Shown here: positions 43,934 to 52,743 of the stretch, piece after piece
Layout of the letters: every line of letters starts with the position of its first letter
Position numbering within the stretch: the first letter of the stretch is position 1
Source of the DNA: DATFVA01 sp963771705
GTDB taxonomy: Bacteria; Bacteroidota; Ignavibacteria; Ignavibacteriales; Ignavibacteriaceae
Assembly (NCBI GenBank): GCA_963771705.1
Contig: CAVYUP010000002.1
Span: 330,435-394,434 of the forward strand
DNA: 64,000 nt
Direction: 5' to 3'
Notes under the pieces: model-generated
Seen by the model: only the letters and a program-made list of their open reading frames with translations
The model's database searches: none
Told to the model about the DNA's origin: nothing
Made by a program: the position numbers and the translations under genes

Positions 43934-45400
43934 ATGGCAGAATCAGCAATTAAAGATCTGAAACCTGAATTAGTATGGCAGAGATTTTATGAAATAACAA
44001 GAGTTCCCAGACCATCTAAAAAGGAAGGGAAGATAAGGGAACACCTCCGAAGCTTCCTCAAAGAACAGAAAGTTGAATTTAAGGAGGATGAAACAGGCAA
44101 TATTGTTGCGAAGGTGCCAGCTTCTCCGGGGTATGAGAATTCTCCTGCTGTTATACTTCAGGGACATATCGATATGGTATGCGAAAAAAATAAAGAAACA
44201 AAACACGATTTTGAGAATGATCCAATAGAAATAAAAAGGGAAGACGGATGGATTACTGCTGAGGGAACTACCCTGGGTAGTGATAACGGAATCGGTGTGG
44301 CAGCTGCGCTTGCTGTAATAAATGATAAATCAGTCATCCATGGCCCTGTTGAAATTCTGCTTACTGTTGATGAAGAAACAGGAATGACAGGCGCCAATTA
44401 CCTTAACCCTGAACTCTTGAACGGGAAAATATTGCTTAATATGGATTCCGAAGAAGATGGTGCCTTCTATGTCGGCTGCTCAGGGGGCGTGGATACACTG
44501 GCTTCTTTTGAACTTAAAACAGATAATGCTCCAAAAGGATATACTCCGTATGAGATAATGGTTACCGGCTTAAAAGGAGGTCATTCAGGACTGGATATTG
44601 TTCAGGGAAGGGCAAATGCTATTAAGCTCCTTGGACGAATACTTAACAGACTTGAAAAGATTGATTATTCTCTCTGTTCATTATCGGGAGGAAGTTTGAG
44701 AAACGCTATTCCTCGCGAAGCAGAGGCTGTTGTAATGTTTAAGAACGGTTCAGAGAAGGAAGCAGAAAAAATTGTAAAAGAATTCGAAAAAAATCTGTTA
44801 AATGAGTATAAAAAAACTGACAGCGGATTGAAATTATTGTTTAAGAAATCCGATTCATCCCAGGATAAGATTTTCACAAAGCAGTTTCAAAAAGAAATCA
44901 TTAATCTGCTGCTTGCTTTGCCTCATGGTGTAATAGCAATGAGTCAGGATATACCCGATTTAGTGGAGACTTCAACGAACCTGGCGGTTATAACAACAGA
45001 AAATGGTAAATTGAAAATAAGCACCAGCCAGAGAAGTTCGATAGATAGTGCGAAGGATTATGTGGCTGCAAGTGTAAAAGCAGCACTGGAACTGGCGGGA
45101 GGTGAAGTTACCGTTGGAGATGGTTATCCAGGATGGAAACCTGATATGGATTCAACCATCCTTAAAACTTCGAAACAGGTATTCAAAGAATTATTTAACA
45201 AAGAACCTGAGATTAAGGCGATCCATGCAGGTCTTGAATGCGGTATCCTGGGATCAAAAAAGCCTGGTCTTGATATGATATCTTTTGGTCCTACTATCGA
45301 AGGTGCTCACTCCCCGGATGAGAAAGTAAATATTGCTACTGTAGAGAAATTCTATGATCTACTGAAAGGTATTCTTAAAACAATAGCTGAAAAAAAGTAA
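43934..45400 (+). CDS. pepD: Aminoacyl-histidine dipeptidase (PepD, M20 family)
   Basis: Zinc dipeptidase of 488 residues in the M20C group. 'VILQGHIDMVCEKN' gives the first metal His and Asp, 'GTTLGSDNGIGVAAAL' the bridging Asp, and 'LTVDEETGMTGA' the catalytic Glu pair. 'HAGLECGILGSKKPGLDMISFGP' near residue 434 contains the last Glu ligand region. Hydrolyses Xaa-His dipeptides such as carnosine. Strong ribosome-binding site AAAGGAGAG before the ATG. Followed by a terminator overlapping the convergent SET gene. Confidence 0.93.
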   Translation: MAESAIKDLKPELVWQRFYEITRVPRPSKKEGKIREHLRSFLKEQKVEFKEDETGNIVAKVPASPGYENSPAVILQGHIDMVCEKNKETKHDFENDPIEIKREDGWITAEGTTLGSDNGIGVAAALAVINDKSVIHGPVEILLTVDEETGMTGANYLNPELLNGKILLNMDSEEDGAFYVGCSGGVDTLASFELKTDNAPKGYTPYEIMVTGLKGGHSGLDIVQGRANAIKLLGRILNRLEKIDYSLCSLSGGSLRNAIPREAEAVVMFKNGSEKEAEKIVKEFEKNLLNEYKKTDSGLKLLFKKSDSSQDKIFTKQFQKEIINLLLALPHGVIAMSQDIPDLVETSTNLAVITTENGKLKISTSQRSSIDSAKDYVAASVKAALELAGGEVTVGDGYPGWKPDMDSTILKTSKQVFKELFNKEPEIKAIHAGLECGILGSKKPGLDMISFGPTIEGAHSPDEKVNIATVEKFYDLLKGILKTIAEKK

Positions 45401-45421
45401 CTATTATCCTTAGTATGTCTT

Positions 45422-45453
45422 AAGGCTGTCTGGACTGTCAGACAGCCTTTTTT
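45422..45453. terminator. Bidirectional terminator built into the end of the SET gene
   Basis: AAGGCTGTCTG (45422-45432), six-base loop, CAGACAGCCTT (45439-45449) and then TTTTT. The right arm, read on the minus strand, encodes the final Lys-Ala-Val and stop of the SET-domain protein, so one hairpin ends both convergent transcripts. Confidence 0.8.
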
Positions 45454-45875
45454 ATTTCAAGCTCTTCATCTAAATATTCTGAACAGATCTCACAATGGCA
45501 GATTTCGTAAATTTCTTCGTAACCATAGTCTATTGTTAATTCTTCCTCCGCCTGAATGTCCCTGGCTGCAATTAGCAAAAGACTTTCTTCATCTCTGTCC
45601 ATAACATCGCAATTATACTTACAGTTATGATTTATAAACTTGATCTTATCAGTCATCGCGGTATCTATATATGTTTCTCCATTCCAGAATATATATACAT
45701 TTCCATCTTCTTCCCTTTTTTCACACTCGTCTCCTGATATCGATTCTCCCATGATAACCATAATCTTCTGTCCTTTGCTTATTCCAATTGAAGTAAATAA
45801 ACCTGCTCCATGGATTTCAGATTCGGTTACATAAAGAGAACCTTCAAGAAATTCTTTTTCCCTGTTCAATACCAA
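45438..45875 (-). CDS. SET-domain protein-lysine methyltransferase-like protein
   Basis: 145 residues. The SET fold is visible as 'IHGAGLFTSIGISKGQKI' (first SAM-binding segment), 'FINHNCKYNCDV' (the NHxCxPN-type knot), and 'AEEELTIDYGYEEIY' with the catalytic tyrosine; a post-SET cysteine cluster 'CHCEICSEYL' follows. The order and length fit small stand-alone bacterial SET proteins of the type that may modify ribosomal or DNA-bound proteins; the substrate is unknown. No neighbour suggests a target. Confidence 0.85.
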   Translation of the reverse strand: MVLNREKEFLEGSLYVTESEIHGAGLFTSIGISKGQKIMVIMGESISGDECEKREEDGNVYIFWNGETYIDTAMTDKIKFINHNCKYNCDVMDRDEESLLLIAARDIQAEEELTIDYGYEEIYEICHCEICSEYLDEELEIKKAV

Positions 45876-46075
45876 ACTTTCCTTTCTCCAGATATAATAG
45901 TTTAACTCTTGTCTAATTTATAACAGCTTCATTCTAAAGCAGCTGTGATAAATTTTACGGGTTTCAAAGTTACGAAATAAATACCTTTTAATAAAAATAA
46001 ATTACCTGGTTTGATTTGCCTAATTTGTAAATGATCCTGTTGTGATTATTTTATAACCAAAACATTAAGGGCAGG

Positions 46076-47002
46076 ATGAATATTAGACTTAAAGGTATCT
46101 GGACTTTTGTAAAAGATGTGTTCGATAAGTTTATAGATGATAAATGTCCGAAACTCGGCGCAGCTTTATCTTTTTATACAATATTTTCTGTGGCACCTAT
46201 TATTGTAATTTCAATCTCGGTCGCAGCCCTGATATTCGGCCAAAATGCTGCTAAAGGAGAATTGATTTCACAAATCCAGGGACTTGTGGGCTACGATGGT
46301 GCCAAGGTGATACAAACTGCCTTAAAAAATGCCCAGTATTCAAACCAGGGTGTAGTTACCATCCTTACAGGTTTTGTGGCTCTTGTAATAGGCTCCACGG
46401 TTGTATTCGTTGAATTGCAGGATTCGCTGAATATGATCTGGAAGGTCAAACCAAAACCTGGTAGAAACATGTTTAAGGGTTTAATCAGGGACAGAGTACA
46501 ATCATTTGCTATGGTCCTTGGTACCGGGTTTCTCCTTCTGGTTTCACTTGTAGTTAGCGCTTTAATTTCTTCTATCAATAATTATATCTCAGAATCCTAC
46601 TTTGATATACCCAAGTTTATTCTCGACTTTTCGAATATCATTATTTCATTATTAATTACATTCCTGCTTTTTATGATGATATTCAAAGTACTTCCTGATG
46701 TGCATATAAAATGGAAGCACGTTTGGGTGGGTGCATTGGTTACCGCGGCTTTATTCGTTTTGGGAAAATACCTGATAGGATTGTATCTTGGAACCAGTAG
46801 TCTCAGCTCAACATATGGTGCAGCTGGATCTCTGGTAGTATTCCTGCTTTGGGTCTACTATTCGGCCCAAATCCTTTTTCTGGGAGCTGAATTTACACAG
46901 GTTTATGTCAACAAATATGGTGGGGGAATAACACCCACTTCAAAATTTATGAAATACGAACTTGAAGGCACCTTTAAGCAGGATAAGGAAAAATCAGGAT
47001 AA
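46076..47002 (+). CDS. YihY/BrkB family membrane protein
   Basis: 308 residues, six or seven membrane helices. 'CPKLGAALSFYTIFSVAPIIVISISVAALIFG' near the N-terminus (quoted in sections) and 'LGTSSLSSTYGAAGSLVVFLLWVYYSAQILFLGAEFTQVY' near the end are the defining YihY/BrkB patterns. Members were once called RNase BN and 'serum-resistance' factors; their real role is unknown, possibly transport or envelope maintenance. Ends overlapping by nine bases with the convergent MORN-repeat gene. Confidence 0.9.
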   Translation: MNIRLKGIWTFVKDVFDKFIDDKCPKLGAALSFYTIFSVAPIIVISISVAALIFGQNAAKGELISQIQGLVGYDGAKVIQTALKNAQYSNQGVVTILTGFVALVIGSTVVFVELQDSLNMIWKVKPKPGRNMFKGLIRDRVQSFAMVLGTGFLLLVSLVVSALISSINNYISESYFDIPKFILDFSNIIISLLITFLLFMMIFKVLPDVHIKWKHVWVGALVTAALFVLGKYLIGLYLGTSSLSSTYGAAGSLVVFLLWVYYSAQILFLGAEFTQVYVNKYGGGITPTSKFMKYELEGTFKQDKEKSG

Positions 47003-47539
47003 TTTTTCCTCCATCCCGGCTATCTTAATGTTGTTGCGAAATACTTTCTCTGAGATAACTCTTCCACTCTCATCGTAGTCTGTCCATTTTCCATCCTTCT
47101 TACCTTTGGAATAATATCCCGTTGCTTTTAACCTGCCGTCAGGGTAGTACCAGAACCATTTGTCGGAAGTATTATCGTCTTTAAAGTAGCCCTGTGACTC
47201 AAGCTGACCGTCAGGATAATAATACTGCCATAGCCCTTCGTTCTTATTATTCTTCATCCTGCCGCTGACCAGAACTTTTCCGCCTTCGGAGAAAATGTTG
47301 AAGTCTCCGTCCTTTATGCCTTTTACGACATCATACTCAAGTATTTGTGAACTTATTATGTCGTGGATTTTACCTGTATAGGGTTCTCCATTATCAATCA
47401 GGCAGATTAATCCATCTTTCAGCATAATATTTTTGGATGCAGGTTTTTCACGGCTGCATGACGAAAGAAGAAAAACGGAGGAAAGAATTAATACATAGAG
47501 CAAAGCTGCTCTGCAACAGAGTAGGGTTGTTTTTTGCAT
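46994..47539 (-). CDS. MORN/YwqK-type repeat lipoprotein
   Basis: 181 residues. Signal peptide with a lipobox 'LLSSC' (cysteine near residue 28), then four or so toxin-antitoxin YwqK-like repeats: 'DGDFNIFSEGGKVLVSGRMKN', 'EGLWQYYYPDGQLESQGYFKD', 'DKWFWYYPDGRLKATGYYS' and 'DGKWTDYDESGRVISEKVF' (each shown in part). Such repeats form beta hairpins on the cell surface and are common in Bacteroidota. Despite the database name, no toxin is present nearby and I do not claim an antitoxin role. Confidence 0.8.
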   Translation of the reverse strand: MQKTTLLCCRAALLYVLILSSVFLLSSCSREKPASKNIMLKDGLICLIDNGEPYTGKIHDIISSQILEYDVVKGIKDGDFNIFSEGGKVLVSGRMKNNKNEGLWQYYYPDGQLESQGYFKDDNTSDKWFWYYPDGRLKATGYYSKGKKDGKWTDYDESGRVISEKVFRNNIKIAGMEEKLS

Positions 47540-47911
47540 AGTACTTTTTTATTTATGACACACAATAGTTTTTTCTGCTGCACCCCTCAACTAGATTCGC
47601 ATATGGAGTATACGAAAAAAATAATTAAAGCGAAACAAGATTATTAACAAAGTGAGTAATTAGCAGTGAGTGTGTTCTCCGATAAGAGAAGATAATGAGC
47701 TGCTTTCTCACTATTGAAAAGTTCAACAGGTGAAAGTGTCCAAAAAGTAATCATTTAATTTGGTTTATTTTTTGATAATGGGCAGAGACTGATGGAATAT
47801 TCATCATTATTCCTTAAGTCACAAATTAGAAGTTTTTTACATTTTATTTGGAAACTATAATAAAATGTTAATATTTTACAAGTGAAATAACATAAAATTG
47901 TGGGAGTCGAT
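47540..47911. other. 372-base gap upstream of the cytochrome cluster
   Basis: Intergenic between the YwqK-type lipoprotein gene and the first cytochrome gene. It contains short AGTGAG repeats (47651, 47665) that can pair with CTCACT at 47707, and a perfect TATAAT at 47856-47861 about 50 bases before the cytochrome ATG but without a clear -35 box. A promoter activated by a regulator would fit; no binding site is identified. Confidence 0.35.
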
Positions 47912-48451
47912 ATGTTTAAATCATTTCTAGTAGTTATTCTTTTCTCAACGCTCGTATTTAGCCAGGAAACCCCGAAACATGGTTTTGTTGGAGCAGCAAC
48001 ATGCGGAATGTGCCACAAAACTGAAAAACAGGGTGATCAGTTCGGTATCTGGGAAAAATCTAAGCACGCACAGGCTTACAAAACCCTCCAGACAGAAAAA
48101 GCTGACAAAATCGCTAAAGATAAAGGCTTCAATACCCCCGCGGTAAAAACTCCAGAATGCCTTAAATGTCACGCTTCAGGATATAATGTTGATGCTAAGT
48201 TCCTTGGAAAGAAATTCAAAGTTGAAGACGGTGTTCAGTGCGAAACCTGTCATGGACCAGGTGAAGATTACAAGAGCATCAAGGTTATGAAAGATCAAAA
48301 AGCTGCAGTAGAAAATGGTTTAGTCTTAGCATCAGATATTCACACTTTCTGTGTAAAGTGCCACAATTCTGAAAGTCCAACATTCGATAAGAATATGGAC
48401 CTGGACAAGATGTGGGATAAGATCAAGCATCCGATCCCGGGTAAGAAATAA
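47912..48451 (+). CDS. Tetrahaem cytochrome c (cytochrome c554-like)
   Basis: 179 residues with an N-terminal signal peptide ending near 'VFSQET'. Four CxxCH sites are present: CGMCH, CLKCH, CETCH and CVKCH. The segment 'CGMCHKTEKQGDQFGIWEKS' followed by 'KHAQAY' resembles cytochrome c554 family proteins that carry electrons in the periplasm. ATG at 47912 is used because GGGAG is six bases upstream; the frame otherwise extends to a GTG at 47900. First of four genes in the cytochrome cluster. Confidence 0.88.
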   Translation: MFKSFLVVILFSTLVFSQETPKHGFVGAATCGMCHKTEKQGDQFGIWEKSKHAQAYKTLQTEKADKIAKDKGFNTPAVKTPECLKCHASGYNVDAKFLGKKFKVEDGVQCETCHGPGEDYKSIKVMKDQKAAVENGLVLASDIHTFCVKCHNSESPTFDKNMDLDKMWDKIKHPIPGKK

Positions 48452-48487
48452 TTATCAATCTTGTTCTGAATAAATAAGACTAATTCT

Positions 48488-49771
48488 ATGAAAAAAATAA
48501 TTTTTTGCAGCATAGCTTTATCCTTATTTGTTTCATTGACATATGCACAAAATTTAAATGGCAGATTTTCATCTGCCATTTATTCTTTTGAAAGATACGA
48601 TACGGTAAATGTATCTTCTACATTTTTCCGGGCGTATGAAATGCTAAGTCTGAATTTAAATAAGGATAACTATTCGTTAAGGACCTACCTGAATTTCGAG
48701 AGTGATATCTCAAACCCACTTGATAATGATCCAAGAGTAAGATTCTACAACCTTTATTTTGAAGCACGAAAAGTTCTCGACGCGTTTACCATCAAACTCG
48801 GCCGGCAGCCTATAATAAATATGGTAGCCGGAGGAGTATTTGACGGAATAAATGTCGATTACCGGAACGGCGATTATAAGGTTACGGGTTATTATGGCGG
48901 AAATGTACCTGCTTATCAGAAACTCAAGTTGACCGACAAATGGAGTGATGATTTTATTGCAGGCGGCCGATTTGTGACATCCGCTTTGAAAGATTTCAGG
49001 ATAGGTTTGAGTTATATAAATAAAAACTTTAAGGCTGATCAGTATACAGCCCAAAGACTTGACTATACAGATCCAAATCATCCAACTCTTATAGATGTTT
49101 TGATTCAAAATAATTCAAACCAGTATCAGTTTGCTTCTGCTGATGTATCTTATGAGATGCCCAAAATCTTTACCATAGACACCAGGTATGATTACGATTT
49201 AAATTTTATGCAGACTTCAAAATTTGAGGTATACGGCACTTATGATCAGCTTGATAAGCTTGGTTTCAACGTCTATTATAATTATCGGTCACCTAAAATC
49301 AGGTATAACTCGATCTTTGCGGTATTCGATTACGGAAATACTCAGGAAGTTGAGGGCGGATTAAGTTATAAGCTTAATAAAATATTTACCTTCACGGGTA
49401 AAGTGGCTAATGTAACTTATACAGACGAAAACTCCCAGAGGATCACTGCAGGGGTTATCTCAAATTACGGTAGTCTTACCTACAGAAAAAATCTCGGTTA
49501 TGCCGGGGAAATGGACGCTGTATCTATATATACTGCCTATACTTTCCTTGAAGGGTTATTGACTCCTTCTGTGGGCTTGTCATATACAAATTATAAATTA
49601 TCTGATGACGCTGAGACTGATAACCTGACTACCCTGCTGGCGGGCTGTAATATAAGGCCTTTCCGCACATTATCACTGGATATTCAGGGCCAGTATTTAA
49701 ATAACAAGATCTACAAAGACGACGTACGTCTTTTTGCAAAACTAAATTACTGGTTTAATACAAATTTTTAG
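48488..49771 (+). CDS. Outer-membrane beta-barrel protein of the cytochrome cluster
   Basis: 427 residues: a signal peptide to 'LTYAQ', then alternating amphipathic strands throughout and a terminal Phe, which is the classic last residue of an outer-membrane barrel. Segments such as 'FTIKLGRQPIINMVAGGVF' and 'YKVTGYYGGNVPAY' recall alginate-export/porin-type barrels. I do not recognise it as a known MtrB or PCC porin family, but it sits between a tetrahaem and a 14-haem cytochrome gene, the position of such a porin. Function is inferred from location and topology. Confidence 0.75.
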   Translation: MKKIIFCSIALSLFVSLTYAQNLNGRFSSAIYSFERYDTVNVSSTFFRAYEMLSLNLNKDNYSLRTYLNFESDISNPLDNDPRVRFYNLYFEARKVLDAFTIKLGRQPIINMVAGGVFDGINVDYRNGDYKVTGYYGGNVPAYQKLKLTDKWSDDFIAGGRFVTSALKDFRIGLSYINKNFKADQYTAQRLDYTDPNHPTLIDVLIQNNSNQYQFASADVSYEMPKIFTIDTRYDYDLNFMQTSKFEVYGTYDQLDKLGFNVYYNYRSPKIRYNSIFAVFDYGNTQEVEGGLSYKLNKIFTFTGKVANVTYTDENSQRITAGVISNYGSLTYRKNLGYAGEMDAVSIYTAYTFLEGLLTPSVGLSYTNYKLSDDAETDNLTTLLAGCNIRPFRTLSLDIQGQYLNNKIYKDDVRLFAKLNYWFNTNF

Positions 49772-49781
49772 CAGATGAATT

Positions 49782-50978
49782 ATGAAATTAAAATTTTTCT
49801 ACATTTTTTTATCTATTGGTTTAGTTACGACTCTTTTGTTCTCGGCGTTTCAATCGGGACCTGACCAGGGAGACGAAGGACATGATAAGCTGATCAAGTT
49901 CTCTCATAAATTTCATAGTGAACTGGCAGATTGTTCTACATGCCATAGCGCTGTTGATACTGCTGTTACTTTGAATGCAAGCCTGATCCCGACAATGCAG
50001 GATTGTGCGCAATGCCATGATGTGGAGAGCGAAGACAATTGCAATATGTGTCATTACGATGGAGTTTACGAATCCCTTGAACCTAAAAAAGCTGAACTCT
50101 ATTTTAATCATAGCTTTCATGTTAAGGATCAGAAACTGGAATGCCAGACCTGTCACAAGGGTTTAAATGAAGTAGACTATGCTTTTCAGGCAGAACAGCC
50201 ATTTCCTCAAATGAATGACTGCTGGTCTTGTCACGGCGCAACTAAAGTTGCCGCGAATGCCTGCGAAGCATGCCACGTTTCTACGGCCGACCTTTTGCCT
50301 CAGACACATAAAAGTGTCAATTTTATTCACACTCATAAATTTGCCGCTCGTGATATAGACGCAAACTGTGTAATGTGCCATGACAACCATAGTTGCGAAG
50401 ATTGTCATGTTGGCACTACAATGATCACAGAAGACAATACATCAAAAAATTTCATTACTCCTTATGAACCAGGCAATGGAACGGATGGACCAAAGCAGCA
50501 GAAGATAACAAGGGTACATCAGCTGGATTACAGATTCACTCATGGAATTGATGCTAAGCAGAAATCAACCGAGTGTCAGACCTGCCATAGTTATGAATCA
50601 TTCTGTACTGAATGTCATCAGGGAGAAAATCAGGATTTTGAGTTAAGCGGAGTTGCCCCTGTTTCTCACGTAAAGCCTAACTTTACTACACTAGGTGTGG
50701 GTTCAGGAGGGGGAGAACATGCAATTCTTGCGAGGAGAGATATTGAGTCCTGTGTGTCATGTCATGATGTTCAGGGAGCTGATCCAACCTGTATAATGTG
50801 TCATACTGATAGACCTGGAATCCCTGATCCCAAAACACATCCTGCGGGGTTTATGAAAGATACACATGGCGACTGGCACGATGATCCAGGTTCAGTTTGC
50901 TTCAATTGTCATGTCGGTGCTTCACCGCAGACACCTTCGGGAGCAGGTTTCTGCGGATATTGTCATGGTTCAAAGTGA
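49782..50978 (+). CDS. 14-haem cytochrome c
   Basis: 398 residues with signal peptide and 14 CxxCH sites counted in order: CSTCH, CAQCH, CNMCH, CQTCH, CWSCH, CEACH, CVMCH, CEDCH, CQTCH, CTECH, CVSCH, CIMCH, CFNCH, CGYCH. About one site per 28 residues is dense. 'FSHKFHSELADCSTCH' just after the signal peptide is the usual distal-His plus CxxCH start of exported multihaem cytochromes. Expected to span or line a trans-envelope electron path. Ten bases separate it from the barrel gene. Confidence 0.92.
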   Translation: MKLKFFYIFLSIGLVTTLLFSAFQSGPDQGDEGHDKLIKFSHKFHSELADCSTCHSAVDTAVTLNASLIPTMQDCAQCHDVESEDNCNMCHYDGVYESLEPKKAELYFNHSFHVKDQKLECQTCHKGLNEVDYAFQAEQPFPQMNDCWSCHGATKVAANACEACHVSTADLLPQTHKSVNFIHTHKFAARDIDANCVMCHDNHSCEDCHVGTTMITEDNTSKNFITPYEPGNGTDGPKQQKITRVHQLDYRFTHGIDAKQKSTECQTCHSYESFCTECHQGENQDFELSGVAPVSHVKPNFTTLGVGSGGGEHAILARRDIESCVSCHDVQGADPTCIMCHTDRPGIPDPKTHPAGFMKDTHGDWHDDPGSVCFNCHVGASPQTPSGAGFCGYCHGSK

Positions 50979-50995
50979 TTAAAACGGAAATAATT

Positions 50996-51880
50996 ATGAA
51001 TTACAAAATTATCTACATAATCTTAATAATTTTTGCAGGTGTTTTCATTGAAGGATGCAGTGATCTCAACGAAAACATCACTCCGCCTCCAACAGGCATT
51101 AGTGTTCATAAGCAGGGAATTCTTAATCCGGATTCTCCTAATTTTCATGTAAACCTGATAAAAGAGAATAACTGGAATATGAGGCTCTGTCAGCAGTGTC
51201 ACGGCGGTGATTTTGCTGGTGGTACGGTCGATAAGAGCTGCCTTGGCTGTCACACGGAAGATAATGGACCTTTGGCATGTAATACCTGCCATGGTGATCC
51301 GAGTCCCGGCGGACATATTTTCCCTCCGCAGGATCTCTCAGGAGATACTTCAACAACGGCTCCGGGAGTTGGTGCGCACGTAGCCCATCTGGTTACGAAT
51401 AATTTAACCGACAGAATCAGATGCTCTAATTGTCATACATTCCCTTCAGATTTCTTCGCACCGAGCCATATTAGTGCTGATGGTCTCCCTGCACAAATAA
51501 ATTTCGGACAAAAAGCTGTATATAATCATGGGGTGGAATCTACCTACGATTACAGTGCTCATTCATGCGCAAACACATACTGCCATGGGAACTTTGTTTC
51601 TAAAAGAGACACTTCGCAATACTCATTTATATATATTGACAATAATACCGGCGAACCATCTGATTCAATGTATGGAAATAATGTTACCGTAGTTTGGAAC
51701 CAGGTTGATGGAACCCAGGCTCAGTGTGGATCGTGCCACGGACTGCCTCCGATAGGACATAGATTCCAGACCTGGCCCTCCAGCTGCGTCATATGCCATA
51801 CCGGGGTAATAGATGCTCAGGGTAATATTATTGATTCAACCAAGCATATAAACGGGCACGTAGACGTGTTCGGAAATTAA
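50996..51880 (+). CDS. Multihaem lipoprotein with a CxxxxCH site (GSU-type)
   Basis: 294 residues. The ATG at 50996 gives a lipoprotein signal with the lipobox around 'FIEGC', which the longer frame starting at 50897 lacks. Six standard CxxCH sites (CQQCH, CLGCH, CNTCH, CSNCH, CGSCH, CVICH) and one unusual 'CANTYCH' (CxxxxCH) are present; the pair CxxxxCH followed by 'CGSCHGLPPIGH' is the hallmark of the CxxxxCH/CxxCH domain first seen in Geobacter. As a surface lipoprotein it could be the outward electron exit of this cluster. Confidence 0.88.
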   Translation: MNYKIIYIILIIFAGVFIEGCSDLNENITPPPTGISVHKQGILNPDSPNFHVNLIKENNWNMRLCQQCHGGDFAGGTVDKSCLGCHTEDNGPLACNTCHGDPSPGGHIFPPQDLSGDTSTTAPGVGAHVAHLVTNNLTDRIRCSNCHTFPSDFFAPSHISADGLPAQINFGQKAVYNHGVESTYDYSAHSCANTYCHGNFVSKRDTSQYSFIYIDNNTGEPSDSMYGNNVTVVWNQVDGTQAQCGSCHGLPPIGHRFQTWPSSCVICHTGVIDAQGNIIDSTKHINGHVDVFGN

Positions 51881-51902
51881 AAAATCATTTATATGAAGTA
51901 AG

Positions 51903-51931
51903 AAAAAGCCCCGATAATTCGGGGCTTTTTT
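51903..51931. terminator. Terminator shared by the cytochrome operon and tRNA-Ser
   Basis: AAAAAGCCCCG (51903-51913), six-base loop, CGGGGCTTTTT (51920-51930). T runs on both sides let it end transcripts from the cytochrome operon on the plus strand and from tRNA-Ser(GGA) on the minus strand. Confidence 0.8.
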
Positions 51932-51939
51932 AGTTTTAG

Positions 51940-52026
51940 CGGAAAGGGAGGGATTCGAACCCTCGGTACGGTTACCCGTACACACGCTCTCCAGGCGTGC
52001 CAGTTCAACCACTCCTGCACCTTTCC
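51940..52026 (-). tRNA. tRNA-Ser, anticodon GGA
   Basis: 87-base cloverleaf on the minus strand with acceptor GGAAAGG pairing CCTTTCC, discriminator G, T-loop GTTCGAAT, anticodon loop CTGGAGA giving GGA (reads UCC/UCU), and a long variable arm around 'GTACGGGTAACCGTAC', as expected for serine. No CCA is encoded. Confidence 0.92.
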
Positions 52027-52219
52027 GAAAGCGGAAAGCAAATATAAAAATTAGCCCCCCCTTTACCAAAAAATATAGACTTTATAACTGCAGATTTCTC
52101 AATATTTTCTTAAAAACAATAATATTGTTAATTTAGTTCGCTTGATTTAAGAAGAATGGGTATAGTTCTTAAGTAAAAGTAATTTACATAAAAACTATTC
52201 AGTTCTTTTAATTAGATAT

Positions 52220-52308
52220 GGAGAGATGCCGGAGTGGTTGAACGGGGCGGTCTCGAAAACCGTTGTGGGGTGTTTGCCCTACCCAGGGTTCGAATCCCTG
52301 TCTCTCCG
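52220..52308 (+). tRNA. tRNA-Ser, anticodon CGA
   Basis: 89-base cloverleaf with acceptor GGAGAGA pairing TCTCTCC, discriminator G, anticodon loop CTCGAAA giving CGA (reads UCG), T-loop GTTCGAAT and a long variable arm 'GGGGTGTTTGCCCTACCC'. No CCA encoded. It points away from the other tRNA-Ser, 193 bases to the left. Confidence 0.92.
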
Positions 52309-52743
52309 CTGAATATACAAACCTCAAAACTTTTTGTTGAGAGGGTTAATAAGGCAACTTGCAGTTTTTATCGGTTTCAAATCCTATCCTTCGGCTTCTC
52401 ACATACGCTTGAAACCCTTTCTTTAAGCTTTGTTTTCAATCAAAACACCAGGAAGAGAATATGGCGTAAAAATGGATTGGTATTAAGACTGGGCGTTTTT
52501 GCTTGATTATACTGATAATGCCGGCTCTGCAAGCAAACCTCGAAGGGTGCATTACTAACTTCCAAATCTTCCTGTCCCGGAATTCAAATAGCATACCTAG
52601 GGTTCCTTCTGCTCCCTAATATCCGGATCACTCACTCTGTCTTTAATTTATATCAGTCTCTCATCAAGGAGTAATCTGACTTAAACTTTCAACTCTCTCC
52701 ATGCTTTAATAAATTTGTAAGCATAATAACAAGAAGTAATTCT
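52309..52743. other. 435-base gap after tRNA-Ser(CGA)
   Basis: No gene is visible. It holds an exact 8-base inverted repeat GGTTTCAA (52373-52380) / TTGAAACC (52409-52416) with a 28-base loop, which could form a hairpin downstream of the tRNA but has no T run. I see no integrase, attachment-site repeat of the tRNA end, or insertion-sequence terminus. Confidence 0.4.

Noticed and set aside
46994..47539. Toxin-antitoxin antitoxin (database name YwqK)
   Set aside because: The repeats are MORN-like and the protein is an exported lipoprotein; no toxin gene is adjacent.
51836..52506. Open frames running through the two tRNA-Ser genes
   Set aside because: They read through tRNA sequence and have no coding motifs.
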